The position numbers were made by a program, and so were the translations under genes. Positions 47,198 to 60,500 of a stretch of 64,000 nt of DNA are shown one piece after another. How positions within the stretch are numbered: position 1 is the stretch's first letter; each line of letters begins with the position of its first letter. The stretch is from Cinclus cinclus (Eukaryota; Chordata; Aves; Passeriformes; Cinclidae). The stretch is taken from contig NC_085047.1 of NCBI RefSeq assembly GCF_963662255.1, positions 93,937,619 to 94,001,618 on the forward strand, in the 5' to 3' direction. The notes beneath the pieces were generated by a model. It ran no database searches, was not told where the DNA came from, and worked only from the letters and a program-made list of their open reading frames with translations.

Positions 47198-49652
47198 TGG
47201 ATTGTGACAAGAGTTTTTCTACTTCCTCTTCTTCCAGTGTTGCACTGTTCCACATATTCCTCAATATCTCTTTCAATCAGCATCTTTCCTTAGCATTTTG
47301 ATTGGTTTCTTTGGGCTTTTGCTGCTGTGTATGTTTTCAGAGCCAAGAGATGCATTTCTTTGAGTGTCCTCGTTCTCATAAATCAGAAGAGTTTATACAG
47401 CCTTTGATGAGGAAACCTGGAATGACAGTAGTTGTACTGAAGTTTTCTGGGTGTTCTCCACAGTAGGCATTAATACAGCTGCTCCCCTGTTTTAAGCAAG
47501 GTAGCAGTGTATACCCACCTGTGGCAACAATATCAGACAGATACAGCTCTACCAGGAAAAGTTGAAAAGTCTGAGCATTGGCACAATGATCCTGGCTTGA
47601 CTGGCTCTGACCCCAGGCCTGAGGTGTACTCTTCCACTGTAACATTTGCTACTCCCTTGGTGCCGGTAATTACAAGGTGTATCCCCTTCTAGCTGGCAGG
47701 GAGTTGTAAATTGGGAATAGGTAAAAACTCTCAAACCTGAATGTCTTGTGTGGTGGCCCTGTTGGTAGGGTTCAGGCCCACCTTTGCTGGGACAGGGAGA
47801 CTGTTGTCTTTGTATGCAGAACGTGCACAGCTATGCATGAGAGACTTCATGCAGAACAGTTTAACCAGACATCTAATCTCGCCTGGAGGGAGGAATGATT
47901 GTACAGGGTGTGTATTCATTTAGCTCTGTGTTTCTGCACTAGTGGGTAGGAATAATTCTTTATTCTTTGAAAAATACTAGAAATCCTGTCACCCGATTTT
48001 GTCATGTCCCTTGTTACTCTATAAACATTAGAAATTTCAAAACCAGATGTACAACTTGTAACAATTTGGATACATATGTGCAGATAGGTCACTGAATATG
48101 CACTACATTGTAGATGATAACTTTAAATTTGTATTTTATTTATCAATTATTTCTTAGACTTTTTTTTTGTTTTATTGGGAATTATGACAAGTTACACTTC
48201 CAAAAAAAGAGATAGCACTAAGATTTTTCACATATGATGCTTGATGTGACCCCATAAATCTTTGTAGCTCAGTAGTGATAACAGTTCTCCAGGTGTAACT
48301 CTTCAGACTAGTGGTTGTCTAAGCAAGAGAAGTGCATATATTCTTTTTTCCAGCCTAAGTATCTCTGGAGTAGCTCTTTGGCTCAGCATTTGCAGGATGG
48401 TTGATCAGCTTCACAACATGTGGGGATGCCCCATGGTGTCACAACTCTCCCTTCTGCCTACAAACACAAATTGCAATCTCTGCCTCCAAATCTAAACTTT
48501 CTCAGCATTTTTTGAAGCTGGGGGGGTTGAAGCTGGCCTGGGGGCTTATTTCTGTTTGAGACTTTGGAAATTTCATCCTTTCCTTTGAACTCTGCATTGG
48601 TTCAAAGTGGACACCTTGAACATGAAAGCCTTAAAATTCTAATTAAACTGGCTAGCAAAGGAATGTGAAAAATCTCAGCAAGACTGTGAAGCATGGATTG
48701 ATAAAGCATGGATTTAGTTTGTAATTTAAAAGGCAGGTTCTGTTCAGATTAAAAACTGAACCAAGTTCATGTTCCCTGAGACTTTGTGCTTCCACTTCCT
48801 TTAGTTGCAAGGACTAACATAACCAAATAGGAGAAAAGAAGCTTTGTGCAATCCTTATTTAGGTGAACACAAACCTGTTCCTACTTATCTTATTTGCTCA
48901 GCATCATGTCATGCCTTGCTCACAATTATTTGACCATCCCAGAGACCAGGCAAAACCATTTCTTTCTTTTATCTGATGGAGGCAGTCATAAAAGCAATTC
49001 CTCTCACCCAAACCAGGAATTGCTTTATTGCAAATCATGGCTCAAGGCAGAGCCACCCTACTTCCTGCCATGGACCAGCTTGGCTACATTGCTTAACCCT
49101 ACACAGATTAAATTATAGATTAAAATCCTGAATGTCTTAGTGGGCAACTAAGGCAGGGTTTCAAGATGCAACCTTATTTCCCTGTGGAGACAATGGGATG
49201 AGGAAAGGCACACTTGCTCTCCCCTCTCCTGCTCCAAGGCTCTCACTTCACGGGATGGCAAGGAGCAGGCAGAAACACCTGCCCTCAAGCCTTCCAGAGC
49301 CTTCTGCCTTGCACACCACCTTGCAGACAAGAAACTCTTCTTCTGAGAGGTAACTCTTGAATGAATGCTTTCATCTGTTTTGGTGGGTGGCCTCAGTGAG
49401 CAGGGTTACGATATAAGTAAAAGCTCTCTGCCTAAGAACCACCGTTTTCAAAACATGCTTCAGTGTTTCATGGGACACAAATGAAAGTTATCTCTGAATT
49501 CATGACTGCTTTCACTTACCAAAACCACTAACTCTGCTTAGTCTACATGAAAAGTGTAACCATCAAAATCCCCTTGGATGACATCTTCTTGACACATTGT
49601 GATTCCCTCAGGATCTTCCAGAAGGCATTGGACATGCCAGCAACCCCGTCCA
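47198..49652. other. Non-coding DNA, no gene seen
   Basis: No repeat family or exon recognised. ORFs are at most 89 codons (47376-47645 minus), with no known domain; two pairs of opposing ORFs near 47.5-47.9 kb cover the same bases. Confidence 0.5.
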
Positions 49653-49765
49653 GATCATAGAAGCATAGAATGGTCTGGGTTGGAAGGGCCTTAAAGATCA
49701 TCTGGTTCCAAGGCTGTCCTGTGGGCAGGGACATCTTCCACTAGACTAGGGTTCTCAGAGTAGCA
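49653..49765 (-). mobile_element. CR1 LINE 3'-end fragment
   Basis: Reverse complement of an avian CR1 3' end: GATCATAGAAGCATAGAATG, TCTGGGTTGGAAGGGCCTTA, AAGATCATCTGGTTCCAAGG, then GTGGGCAGGGACATCTTCCA and CTAGACTAGGGTTCTCAGAG. It starts with the terminal tail repeat, so the 3' end is intact and the 5' side is truncated. It appears among the less diverged copies here. Confidence 0.93.
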
Positions 49766-51231
49766 TAATGTATTTTGGACTGGCATCTGTGAATAATCTC
49801 ATTATGTCATCTGATCTATGATAACCAAGTGCCACCAAACTGCATTGCCCTCCTCTTTTTCTTTTCTTTTTTGTCTTTCCTAAGCATCACTTGGAAAAGG
49901 AAAAGCTGCATTTTGTTCAAGACTGTAATCTTTGGACCCTGAATTAAGGCAGTTGCTGATTCCCCATGAGAAGCCCTGGGTGGCTGGTGCTTTTGGTCTG
50001 CTGAACAGTTTGAAACCCCAGGTCAGTGCTTGGTTCTAACACCATTGCATTTAATCTCTGTTTTCAGAGCTTGCTAGTGCTAAAGGCACAGTATTTGCCT
50101 CTGCTGACTACAGAACAGAGACTCAGCACGGAAGTCTTAAGTGCTGCAAATTGCTCTAGCCCCCTATCAGATGCTGTACATTACACTCCTTAGCCTCAAA
50201 TGCGTTTGTATTCATCTTACTTGCCTTTTTTTAGAGGTGGCTTGAGACCTTCCAGAAAATTGCATTTTATATGACTTATCTCCACAGATTCACATTCCAC
50301 TCTGGCTCTGATTTATTTGCAGCAGGATATCAGGAAATCCTAAAGTGGCTAGCCAAGTCTTCATGACAAAACTGTTCAGGGTGGGCAAATAAAGTGCTTG
50401 ACATGACTGGGGATTCAGGGTTGAAGAGACTCGGGACTTTGGGAGATGAAGGGAGAGACTAATAAACAAGAAGGTATCTGAGACTGTAGCCATGAAGCTG
50501 CTTCTCTGGGAGAAGGGATGGCCTGGGTTCTTACTGCTTCTCCAGATGCTTTTTAGCTGATGACATTTAATTAAGGAATGTACAAGCAGTGCTGGAAAAG
50601 GCAGAGGTATCTTTGCTTTCTCAACTGGCCCTTTCTTTCTCTTTGCTGGATACCCAGGCTTAGACTGGCTGGATGGAAAATAAGTGTCCCCTCGCCCTGC
50701 CTCCATGGGACTGGGCAATCTGTGGGGTACAGGGCAGTGCCAGAAATAAGATGCAGTTAATTTCAGATCCCAGTTTAAGAGGTCTTGATCCCATCCCAGA
50801 TCTGGCTCAAGTGTGAAGGTGACTCAGAGCACCTTTAAGTGAGGCAGGGAGGTCTAATCACTGAACCTCAGTGGTAGTGAGCGAGGAGCATGTCTGGAGG
50901 CTTAGTGGGTTTCCTGAAAGCAAGTTTTGATTTACTTGCTTGGTCCTGCCACAGTGCACATCAAAATTACATTTCCCTGATGAGGTGGCTCCCACCTGGG
51001 TTTCCTTCACTTGAGTGCAGACTGGTGTCACTGAGGTGGGTATTATTAAGTTGCAAGGTCAGGGCACAGCCAGGGCATGTCCCTACATCTGGGGTCACAG
51101 AAGCTCCTCTGTCTGTATCTGGACAATAAAAAAATAAATAATAAATAATAAAACTGAATAAGGCTGCCTGGGCAATGAAGCTGCTCATTTACCTTGGAGG
51201 AAGACTGCATGCCTTCATCAGCTGCGGGCAG
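49766..51231. other. Non-coding DNA, no gene seen
   Basis: Contains the longest ORF of the window (50290-50718 minus, 142 codons), rich in Ser/Pro/Leu, without a recognisable domain; probably chance. An A+T-rich AATAAA/AAT patch lies at 51125-51154. Confidence 0.5.
51125..51154 (+). repeat. (AAT/AAAT)n low-complexity patch
   Basis: Irregular AATA/AAATA units, with A and T only. Confidence 0.8.
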
Positions 51232-51446
51232 TCATAGAATCACAGAATAGTTTAGGCTGAAAGGAACATTTTAAGACTGCCTGGTCTAAGCCCTCTACAA
51301 TGAGCAGGGACATCTTCAACAGGATCAGGTTTCGTAGAGCACCATCCACCCTGACCTTGAATGTTTCCAGGAATGGAGCATGTATTATCTCTCTGGGAAA
51401 CTTGTTCCAGTCTTTCACCACCCTCACTGTAAAAAAGCGTTAGCTT
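51232..51446 (-). mobile_element. CR1 LINE 3'-end fragment
   Basis: Reverse complement of CR1: TCATAGAATCACAGAATAGT, TTAGGCTGAAAGGAACATTT, GAGCAGGGACATCTTCAACA, ACCATCCACCCTGACCTTGA, ATGTTTCCAGGAATGGAGCA, CTTGTTCCAGTCTTTCACCA and CCCTCACTGTAAAAAAGCG. The 3' tail is complete; the 5' break is near 51446. Its AACAT/ACTGCCTGG variant around 51266-51285 differs from the copy at 49.65 kb. Confidence 0.95.
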
Positions 51447-53584
51447 AGAAGGAGTGTGTTTAAGCAGGACAGAAGAATTAGTGCCATTGTCTTCCTGCAT
51501 TTCATGACACTTTTTTATTTCCTAGGGGCAGGCACCCTACAGAACAGCAGACAGCTGTGTAAGCAACTGAAATCTCAGCTTTCCGCAGCAAGAAAGGGAG
51601 AGGTTTCCTACTCTCAGGAAAATATCCACTTTTGTTTTTCTGCATTGTTTTGATGTTAGTGTCCAGAAAACAGAGGCTTATAGTCTTGCTTTACCCTTTC
51701 CTGCTGGAATTCAGCCTCATTTTGGCCTGTTCTGCCTTGGGTCCCACTTTCTTGGCTGCTGTATGGCCCAGCTTTCCATTCCCAAAGAAGGATCCATGTG
51801 CTCTGAGTCTTGTTATAACACTCTGCTGGAACCTGGGCACCCAGGAAATGAAAATATCAATCTGCCCCAGAGCTGAAGAGCATGCCTAGTACAATAACCC
51901 ATAGCATCTACTGCTTCCATTTAGTACTCTGACCTACTAATTGTCATCATGACCCAATTTTTCTCTCTTACATCTTTCACTGACCTGATTAAATCTGACA
52001 AGCAGTGACCTTCTGAAGAACATGGCGAACTATTTGGAGGGTTCTGTTGAGAAAGAGGCAAAGAAAATGCTTGAAGTCTCTTTTGGTGTGTTTGGTGCCA
52101 TGGGTACAGTGGCTCAGGAGAGGTTTCAAATAACCATCTGATGTAAGATCAGGTGAACAACGTCACCAGGGCATTGTGAAATCAGATCTCATGCTGTTAA
52201 GACTTCTACCAGTCAACATGTTAGGCCTGCAAATACTCATTCCTTGTTCTTTCATTTAAAAAGTAATCAGTGCCTCTGGCCATTGCAAAGTTGGTCACCA
52301 CAAACCAGCATCTCTAACAACTGTTGTTATCAGATATTGAGTTTGTAGTCAATGGTCTTGCTGATCCTGATTCTACCTCTCCACTACATTTAAACTGTGT
52401 ATTAAACATACATGCATTAAATAACCTCATATCTTGGTTATTGCATTAATTCTTAGTAAAAAATAATTACTTCCTGTCAAAACTCTAACTGCTGCTCTTT
52501 TTAGGGGTGCACGAATGACATTCAGAGAGATATGTGCCTGTACTAGGGAGGAGACAGAGACCCTGGCCTACTTATTTAAAGGGAACAGATCTGAGTGCTA
52601 ATCTCTGAGAAGGACTCAAAGGTCCCATTGTTCAACCTCAGAAACAGCAGCAAGAAGCTGGTGGTTAACAATCAGAGTTTGAATCTGCCTTTGGTGCTCC
52701 TCAGTAGCACTTGCTGATCCTTCCTTAGCTGTATGGAAAGTTTAAGATCCTGGTGTCCTGCAATCCAAAGAACAGGTGAATCAAGGCCAAGGTGGGGAGC
52801 ACAGTCAGGCTTGTGGATCTGCCCTGTTAATGCCCTAAAGGCTCCAGCCTAAAGCATTTCCCTAAGAAAGGAAGGATGTGAATGGATGCATCCTACTTCA
52901 AAGTACTTCAAAGTAAGTTTGGTGCTGTGCCTGCAACTTATTTAGGTGCTTAAAAAAAAAAACCCAGTTAAATAATTTAAGTATTCAGAATTTCTACCTG
53001 CTAATCTGGAGTAAGGTTGTTTTACAGGTATTACAACATAGTTCAAAATATCTCTTTTAGTACAGTTTTTCACTAGTGTGTGTCTGTGTGTTCAGACTCC
53101 AGGGAAAACTCAAGCTGAACTGACCCCAATTACCTGTTGTTTGAAGCAGAGAGTTACTAATTTTTGAAACAATGTTATAGTTTTATCATGGTCCCTTTAC
53201 AGTCCATGGCAAGAAAAGGCATTAATAAATTAAATTTGCATCATATATTGTTTCTGAGGGAGATCACAATACTATTATTATCTTCAAATACTATAATTTG
53301 TCTGAAAATTTTGGGTTTTTTTCTTTGAATTTCAATTAAAAACAATGTTTAGACCAAAAGCTCAATCAAACTTGATGCTAGTGCTTATTGCACAAATTAA
53401 ATATTCTGGGATCATCTTGATCATCATATTTTTTTTTTGTAATAGTGACAAAAACTATAACTGGTACAGTTACCTGTGGTATCAAGGTCAGTATATTTAG
53501 TACTGGAGTTTGAGGAGTTTTGTTTTTTCTTAAGAGCAGGGCATAGGAGTCCTACAAAATTTCTTGAAAACAAACATCTGGATC

Positions 53585-53600
53585 TTTTTTTTTTTTTTTT
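53585..53600 (+). repeat. Poly(T) run of 16
   Basis: Pure T homopolymer. Confidence 0.95.
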
Positions 53601-56571
53601 AATGACAATTTTGCAGGCTGGAAATGGAGGAGTTAATTTGTTTCAATTTTGAATGAAGTCTGATAAGCCATCTGACTTAAAGTAAACAACGGTCTGAGTT
53701 ACATCATTTTTGTTTTTATTAGCTGACCTTGCAAGCTAATAAATTCATCCTGTATTTTTCTGCTACTGCCAGTTTTCAGCATACAGGAAACCAATCTTGT
53801 ACAATAACTGCCTTCCTGTAGTCAGTTCTTAAATGGAGCCAAATGGATTGGTGGCGGAAGAACTCCCCAGCAGTTCCTGTGAAACAGTGCTGAGCACAGC
53901 AAGACCTGACAGAGGCTGCTTGCTATTATTGACTTTGACAATGTAATTATGTTCTCATTTACCTCCCTAGCACTTAAGAAAAAAAAAAAAATCCCCCCAG
54001 TACAAAGACTGCAACCATTTAAATGTCAAATTAGTTGTGAGATAGGTATTTGTAACATGCTAAATATACAGCAATTTCTCTGATTTTTTTTTTTATAGGA
54101 TAAAATACACTTGCAGTGGCCATTATAGCACAAAGGTCTTTCATATGTATCTGGCTGCTGCAGCAACACTTTGTTCCAGATGCAAAGGCTCATGCTCACC
54201 AGTAAGTTAATAAAGGGTCTGTATTCTGGCTAAAAGCTTGTGTGTGCTCTTCAACATTAAAGACAGACTACCATTAATGTAATATCCTATAGTATACTAC
54301 AAATGAATCTAGTACCGCTTTTTCTTTCAAGTTTAGAGATGTCCACGGGTGTTTTCCATAGTAAGGAATGGTTTCATCTTGCATGCACCGAGACCAGCTG
54401 CAATCAGAGCTGCTGAAGATTCCACTGCAAGGCCAAACCCGTAAGGAGATCCCCAGTGTGCTGTGGCACCCTGCACACAGGCAGGTGGAGCCCATGTAAG
54501 TGTACAACACTGATAAACTCAGTTTTCCCCACCCAGGGTAAAAACCTCCAAAAGGGAGGTCTCTGATTCAGTCGAGTGAGTTAAATGTCTGGACAACATG
54601 AAAATTAATGTGGAAAAGCTTTGGTTGCTTTGATCTCTCATGAAGTGCTTCTACAATGAGTGTCTGTCTCTCTGACCTCCCATCCCCCAGCAAAACAAAG
54701 AAAAGGACCGGAACAAACTATTTGAATGACATTTTTGAAAAAAAGTTTGATTATATAGTTTCCCCGTCTAGTTCTTGATTATGCCTCACTTCTATTTCGT
54801 TTGCCCTCTCAGAAAAGGTTAAACACCAAGCATGGCTCACATATTGCTCTCCAGGGAAGAAGACCATGATAGCTTCTGAGCTTTGACTGTCATTATTGTA
54901 AAGCATTTATGAGAAGTCACACAAGCTACCTCACTAAAATGGATACATTTCTCTGCAGCAACTTTTATTTGGACTCTATACCAGCTGTAGCTGTGAGTAC
55001 AGCTGGGTGGAGAGAAAGGGACAGAAAAACAAAATGAGTTTCTTTGTTCTTGCTGAGTCTCCTCATCTGTGATTTTTTATTTTAAACTTAAAAAATGTAA
55101 CTGAAACCTGAAATTAACTCCTGGAGTTCAGTATTCCATTTCAAATGAAAAGAAAATGTGTTTTACACACACAAATCCTGGGTAAAGGTTTCTGGATCTG
55201 TTAAAACAGTTCATTTAAGAGAAGTGAGCAATTTGGATAGACATCTTCTTGATTAGTGACTTAATGACATTTGTTACTTTGTATAATGGGATATCTTCTT
55301 AAAAACTGCACAGGAACTGCTGCTGGAGTGGTTCTGGAAATGAGGTAGTTAATGATGGTCAGGAAGACAGCCTGTAGATAAAACTGAAACATACACTGTT
55401 AATTTAATTCAAATATGGAAATGCTTGCTGTTAAGTAATGGTTTCTAGTATACATCACTGGCTTAATCTTCACCCCTTAGCCTTCATCGCTGAGGATCTT
55501 TAAGGTCCCAGAGAAAGTGTCTTAAATGGATGTCCTCTGCTTTGCAGTCAGGGTAGCCTGAATCCACACTCAGACAATAATGGCATCATAACTCCATCCC
55601 CACAGGGCCCAGTTTGTCCCTCATATCATGTCCCTCCTGACTGAGACAAGGGGTCTGCAGAAGATGATATGTGATCCTGTAATTAGAGATATTGCAAAAA
55701 ATCACACTGCAAAAGTAATGTTCTGGTCTTTCTCAGCCTTTGAATAGACTTAGAAAGATGGATATTCTTTAAAAAAATCTAATATTTGGATTGGTTTGGG
55801 TTGTTTTAAACTTAAAATAAGCAGATAAAATATCCACAGGAAAAGCAGACCCCTTCCCAGAATAATACTGGGTTCTTATCAGGGATCTATTAAGCTGGGT
55901 CCAGACTGCTGGCTCTCTAGGTTGTATCATTTAATAAAAGAGCCTGTAGCAACTGTGAGACCTAAATGGCTGTTCAGGCAGCTGGTTAGACCAGCATGGA
56001 GTGGGGCAGTGTGCTTTGCCATCCATTGCACAGACATGTCCTCTGGGCTCAGCTTCTCATTTAGAAAATGAGCAGTCTCTAGGCAATCCTCCCTATGCAA
56101 ACAGAGTATCTCTGTCCCTGTTCTCCTACCCAGTGATCGTTTCACATGGCTCCCATTCTCCGCCTCACTTTCCTTCTTCCACTCTTCCTCCCTGCCTCTC
56201 CTCCCAGCCTTGGCTCACATCTCCAGGTGCAGATCTTTGCCTGGTATGAGGCTCTCTCTTGCTGCTCATCTGCCTCTTATCTGCACCACGGTCCCTCAAG
56301 CGTGCATGCCACCAAGAGAGGAAGGAATGGGAGCTCACTCTGTATCAGGGCTGCCTCTTGCAGCTGAGTGCAGCAACACTCCTGTGGCTGAAGTCTCGTA
56401 GTGATCCCAGAGGTAACATTGCTTTGTGAAAAAGTTCCAACAGTTTGATCATGCAGAAGACCTGTAGTGAAAACCTCAATGAAAACAGACTCTTCGCTCC
56501 ATCCAAAGCTGCTGAACTCTATCAGAATCCTTGTCAGTTTAGGGCAGTCCTCATAAAATCTAAATTTCCCT

Positions 56572-56608
56572 GGTTTTATTGTTGTTGGTTTTGGTTGGGT
56601 TTTTTTTT
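56572..56608 (+). repeat. T/G-rich low-complexity tract
   Basis: TTG/GGTTTT words ending in a T run. Confidence 0.8.
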
Positions 56609-59268
56609 ATGACACTGTAAGTTTTCTTGGAGATAGAAAAAGCAGAACAACTCAACTCAAATGTGTTTCAGCCCTTCACTCTGAAGTACATGAAAGACAC
56701 TAGAGATTAACAGTAAAATAACTTTAAAAATGTTTCTTAAGTAAGGAAAAATATGTGCTTCCATGATTTTGTTCTTGGAAACTGTCAAATCTTCAGCAGA
56801 AATGTGCCCCAATACTTTCATGAAGAATAAAAATCATAATACTCTATATCTAAATGACTCACTTAGTAATTCACTGTAAACATTATCTTGTAATGGGTGT
56901 TTTGGCAACCTTAGTGTTCAGAATCTGTCTATAATATTTAAGGAACACTCTTACAGATGGGAACATTTGCACTGGTATGGTCTGCACGTGGCTACAGGAG
57001 CTGTGTCATTGCACCTGTCAGATTTATTGTACACATGTTCAAGATGTCATCTATTTTCCCTGAACCCTTAAGACACACATGTTTACTTGGTTTTTTGTGC
57101 AATTATTCATAGCTCACTGCACTTTCCCTCTATACTTTTCAAATCCTGCAATGTCTTGTTTAATCTGAATAGACAAGAACAGAACGCTGTGTTCTAAGTG
57201 GAACCCTACCAGGGAAATGTATTATTCTCATCATTATCACTGTCTTAGACACAGCGAAAGCTTGCTGTGAATGCTATTCTAGGGGCTTATTTAACTTCTT
57301 AGAGTCAGGAGCAGAGAGGCACTCCCTTCCCTGTCTATCAAACCAGGTTCTCTCTCTGTTTCATCTGAAACCACATCTGGGTGCTCAAGTTTCTAATCCT
57401 TTACTTTCAAAGAAATAATACTTCAAATATCTGCTGGTTTGAGTCAATTTTGTTAGTTCAAATAAACAGTTTTGCAGTCCTATAGGAAGATTTCTTCTGG
57501 GGTTTCTGAATTTCTTAAGCAAACCTGATTTGACTATCAACATGATCCAAGTCCTGATTATTCATTGAATAATTTACATGAACTCTGAAACTCACTAATA
57601 TTTACACACCAGTATGATATTTATTGCTCCAAATAGCACCTAATTTATTCACAGCCATCAACAGCAGGTAATTTAATCCCACTAATTTACCTTATTTTAT
57701 TGTGTTTACATCATACCACTTGAAAACTAGTTTAGCTCCTGAAAGACCATTGAACACAGGGGACTTTATGGAAAGCAGTCAAAAGGCTGTGCATAACAGT
57801 AAGTAAAGAATAACTAAGAAATTCTGAGACTCTGTACTAATGATTTCAGGTATTTAGCTAAATATTTTGGACCAAGACTTCTATTTTTTTTAACTTTGCT
57901 TTGGCACCAGTGGAAAAAAAAGAAGCCTGATATGCTTCCATTCCAATTTAGTTGCCTTTTAGCTTTCTTTTGCTGAGTTGTACACGATTCAGCAAAATGC
58001 AGAGAATCTGGCCTCTGTACTTTTCCAATTGACACTAATTTGCAGGTATTGTGGCAGGGCAGATCCACGTTTCTTCCTCTGTGCAGCTGAAAACCAATCT
58101 TTCTTTGAATGCTGAAAGCTGACTCTCTCACGTTGAGGCTCCTGAGACCTACTGTGAACTTAGCAGTTTGTGGTGGGGAACTGATCTGTCACAACACATG
58201 AGGATAAGCCCCATCTGTGCTCCCTGAAGCCATCAGTCCAGGAGTTGCTCTAAGTCAGTAGGTTTCTGCTTCCCTACTCTGGGAGTTGTCCAAGACACTG
58301 TACAAACAACTATTGGGGGTGGGGAGAGGTGCACATTCTCATGGTTCTCTCTCTCTGATTTGTGACTACATCTAGCAAGTTAGCATTTCACACGTGTTCT
58401 CTGATGATGTCCTGCACTACCCTTATCTTCCGCTGCTTGGAAAGAGCATGGATTTTCTGCATCTCACAAAGGAAGGCTTAGAAATGTTATTTGAGTATTT
58501 GAAGACTTGTCCTGTACTAAGTCAAGCCATTATTGTCAGAGATAAAATATTTGCCATCTGAGTGATAAAGCTTCCACTTAAGGATTATTTTCTCTCCTGA
58601 TTTACACTGCCTTCTTATCAGGTCTATTATTCTCTGTTGGTGCCTGCAAAGAAAAGTGACAGCAATATGTTTTGAAGTTCAGTTGAGTTTCAGATACAAT
58701 CTGCAAAATCTATTTGAAGCCACTACAGTACCTGACTATTTGGTGCCCTGAAGGCAAAATTCCAATAACTTACAAAAATGGAGGAAATGCCATCAAAATA
58801 CACGACAATTAACAAAATTCTGGGTACAGGCCACACAGGAGCTTCAGATTGTGTGTCCTGGTTAAAAAAGTGTTACCTGTAGGTTATGCAGAAGATTAGA
58901 TGGAAGAAAATGCAGGTAAGCACACAGGAATTTTTATTAATGTTTAGCTGAACCTCACTTACTCTCCAAGTCATCACAACACTTTCTAGAAACACAACAA
59001 TATCCCCTTCATTGTTGAGCACTGATGAGAATGTATGATAAGGTGTTATGACTTTCTGGAATCACTGCAGTGATTGTGAATTATTCATGAAATTAAAATT
59101 CCAAACTAATTCACAGCATCAAACAGTTCTGGCAAGTGGCATATAATGCTAGAAACAAAAATATACACTACATATTTATCCAGAAAAACTCTCTTATCCC
59201 TTAAATTGCTGGACCCATACTGTTTTCCTCGCCCTCAAGCTGGAAGGTACTTAAACTTTTTAGAAGTG

Positions 59269-59312
59269 GGTTTGTTTTTTGCTTTGTTTTGGTTTTTGTT
59301 TGGGTTTTTTTT
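59269..59312 (+). repeat. T/G-rich low-complexity tract
   Basis: TTTG and GGTTTT words, ending in T8. Confidence 0.85.
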
Positions 59313-60480
59313 CACTTATCAGGATTTAGATATTGTGATTCTGTGATGTGAATAGGTAGCATTATAAATGGCTCAGAAATTAACAAACAAAAATGTAGCC
59401 AGTAGGGATGCACAACTGTGTTTATATTTTTTCTACAAATAAAGGGTGGACACAATGTTTTTTCCATATTTTTGTAGTGAAAAAAAATTTAGTAGGTGCA
59501 ATGTAGGAGTAGGGCAACCATGTAAACAGTCTGATCGGTGAAAAAGTTTATTTTTCAGGCAAGTACGTGCTAAGATTCAGTTTCAAAACTCTCAAGAATA
59601 CTGACATTTGTCTAAAATTGCAAATGAATTTCACTTTTGCATAGTTTGCATCCAAAAGGTGGATGATTTCCAGTGAAGGGAGGTCAGCTCTCAAGTTAAA
59701 TCATTATAACTGATCTTTTGACTTTGCAGGGATTTCTGGGCAGCTTGCTGTTTTGTGAATGTTTGCTTAAATATGAAAATCCTGAAAGGTGAAAAACAGA
59801 TCTGGGAAAATGTTACGAAAACTGTTCAAATATTTACACAGCCCTACTCTCCTCAAGGATATATACACTGACATTTTCAGTCCCTTCTGGATAATAAAAA
59901 ATACATATTCTGGATCTGTTCTGCACCTTTCTTAGTCAAGGGTGTTATCAAGTGCTAGAAAAATTAGTGGAGGTATATTATTGTAAAACTGGAGCTCTGC
60001 AGTATGGAGTTAGGTTCTTGTTTGATCTAACATGTGAAAGTAAGGTATACAGGTGTGTGTTTCTGTGATATCAAATCTTATTATTCTTTATGGAAAAACA
60101 AACCACCATTATTCCAATTAAAATAGCACTTACATTTACACAGTTACCCCATTCCCTAGTTTTCTGACTTCCTTGAGAACATAAACACACATTCTGAAAT
60201 CACCCTTTTGCAGCTCAGTGTACTCTTCCATTTTCATTTTTCTTCTCTCACGCTTTTTCTCCAGAAAGAGGCACTTCTCTGGAGTAGCACTTGTTCATCC
60301 CACATTAGGACACTGGAAAAATGGAGAGTCATACCTGATTTGATGACAATGACCTTATCAAAAGTCAGATCTCTAGGAAGAGCTTCAGAACGCAAATAAC
60401 AGTTCTTGTGCCTTCAAGATTTGCTCTTCCAAGGGTCTTTTTCACAGCAAAATGCTCCATTTTGAGTAGAAATGGGGAAA

Positions 60481-60500
60481 ACAAACAAACAAACAAAAAA
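60481..60500 (-). repeat. (AAAC)n microsatellite
   Basis: Four ACAA-type units followed by A6. Confidence 0.85.

Noticed and set aside
50290..50718. 142-codon minus-strand ORF, longest in the window
   Set aside because: Ser/Pro/Leu-rich, no domain or motif, no splice or promoter context; several ORFs of 100 or more codons occur here by chance.
56100..56225. Pyrimidine-rich block with CAG, like splice acceptors
   Set aside because: No open frame with a recognisable protein follows, and such tracts are common in non-coding DNA.
59325..59350. GTGATTCTGTGATG, a CR1-tail-like word
   Set aside because: Only about 14 bases match and nothing upstream resembles CR1.
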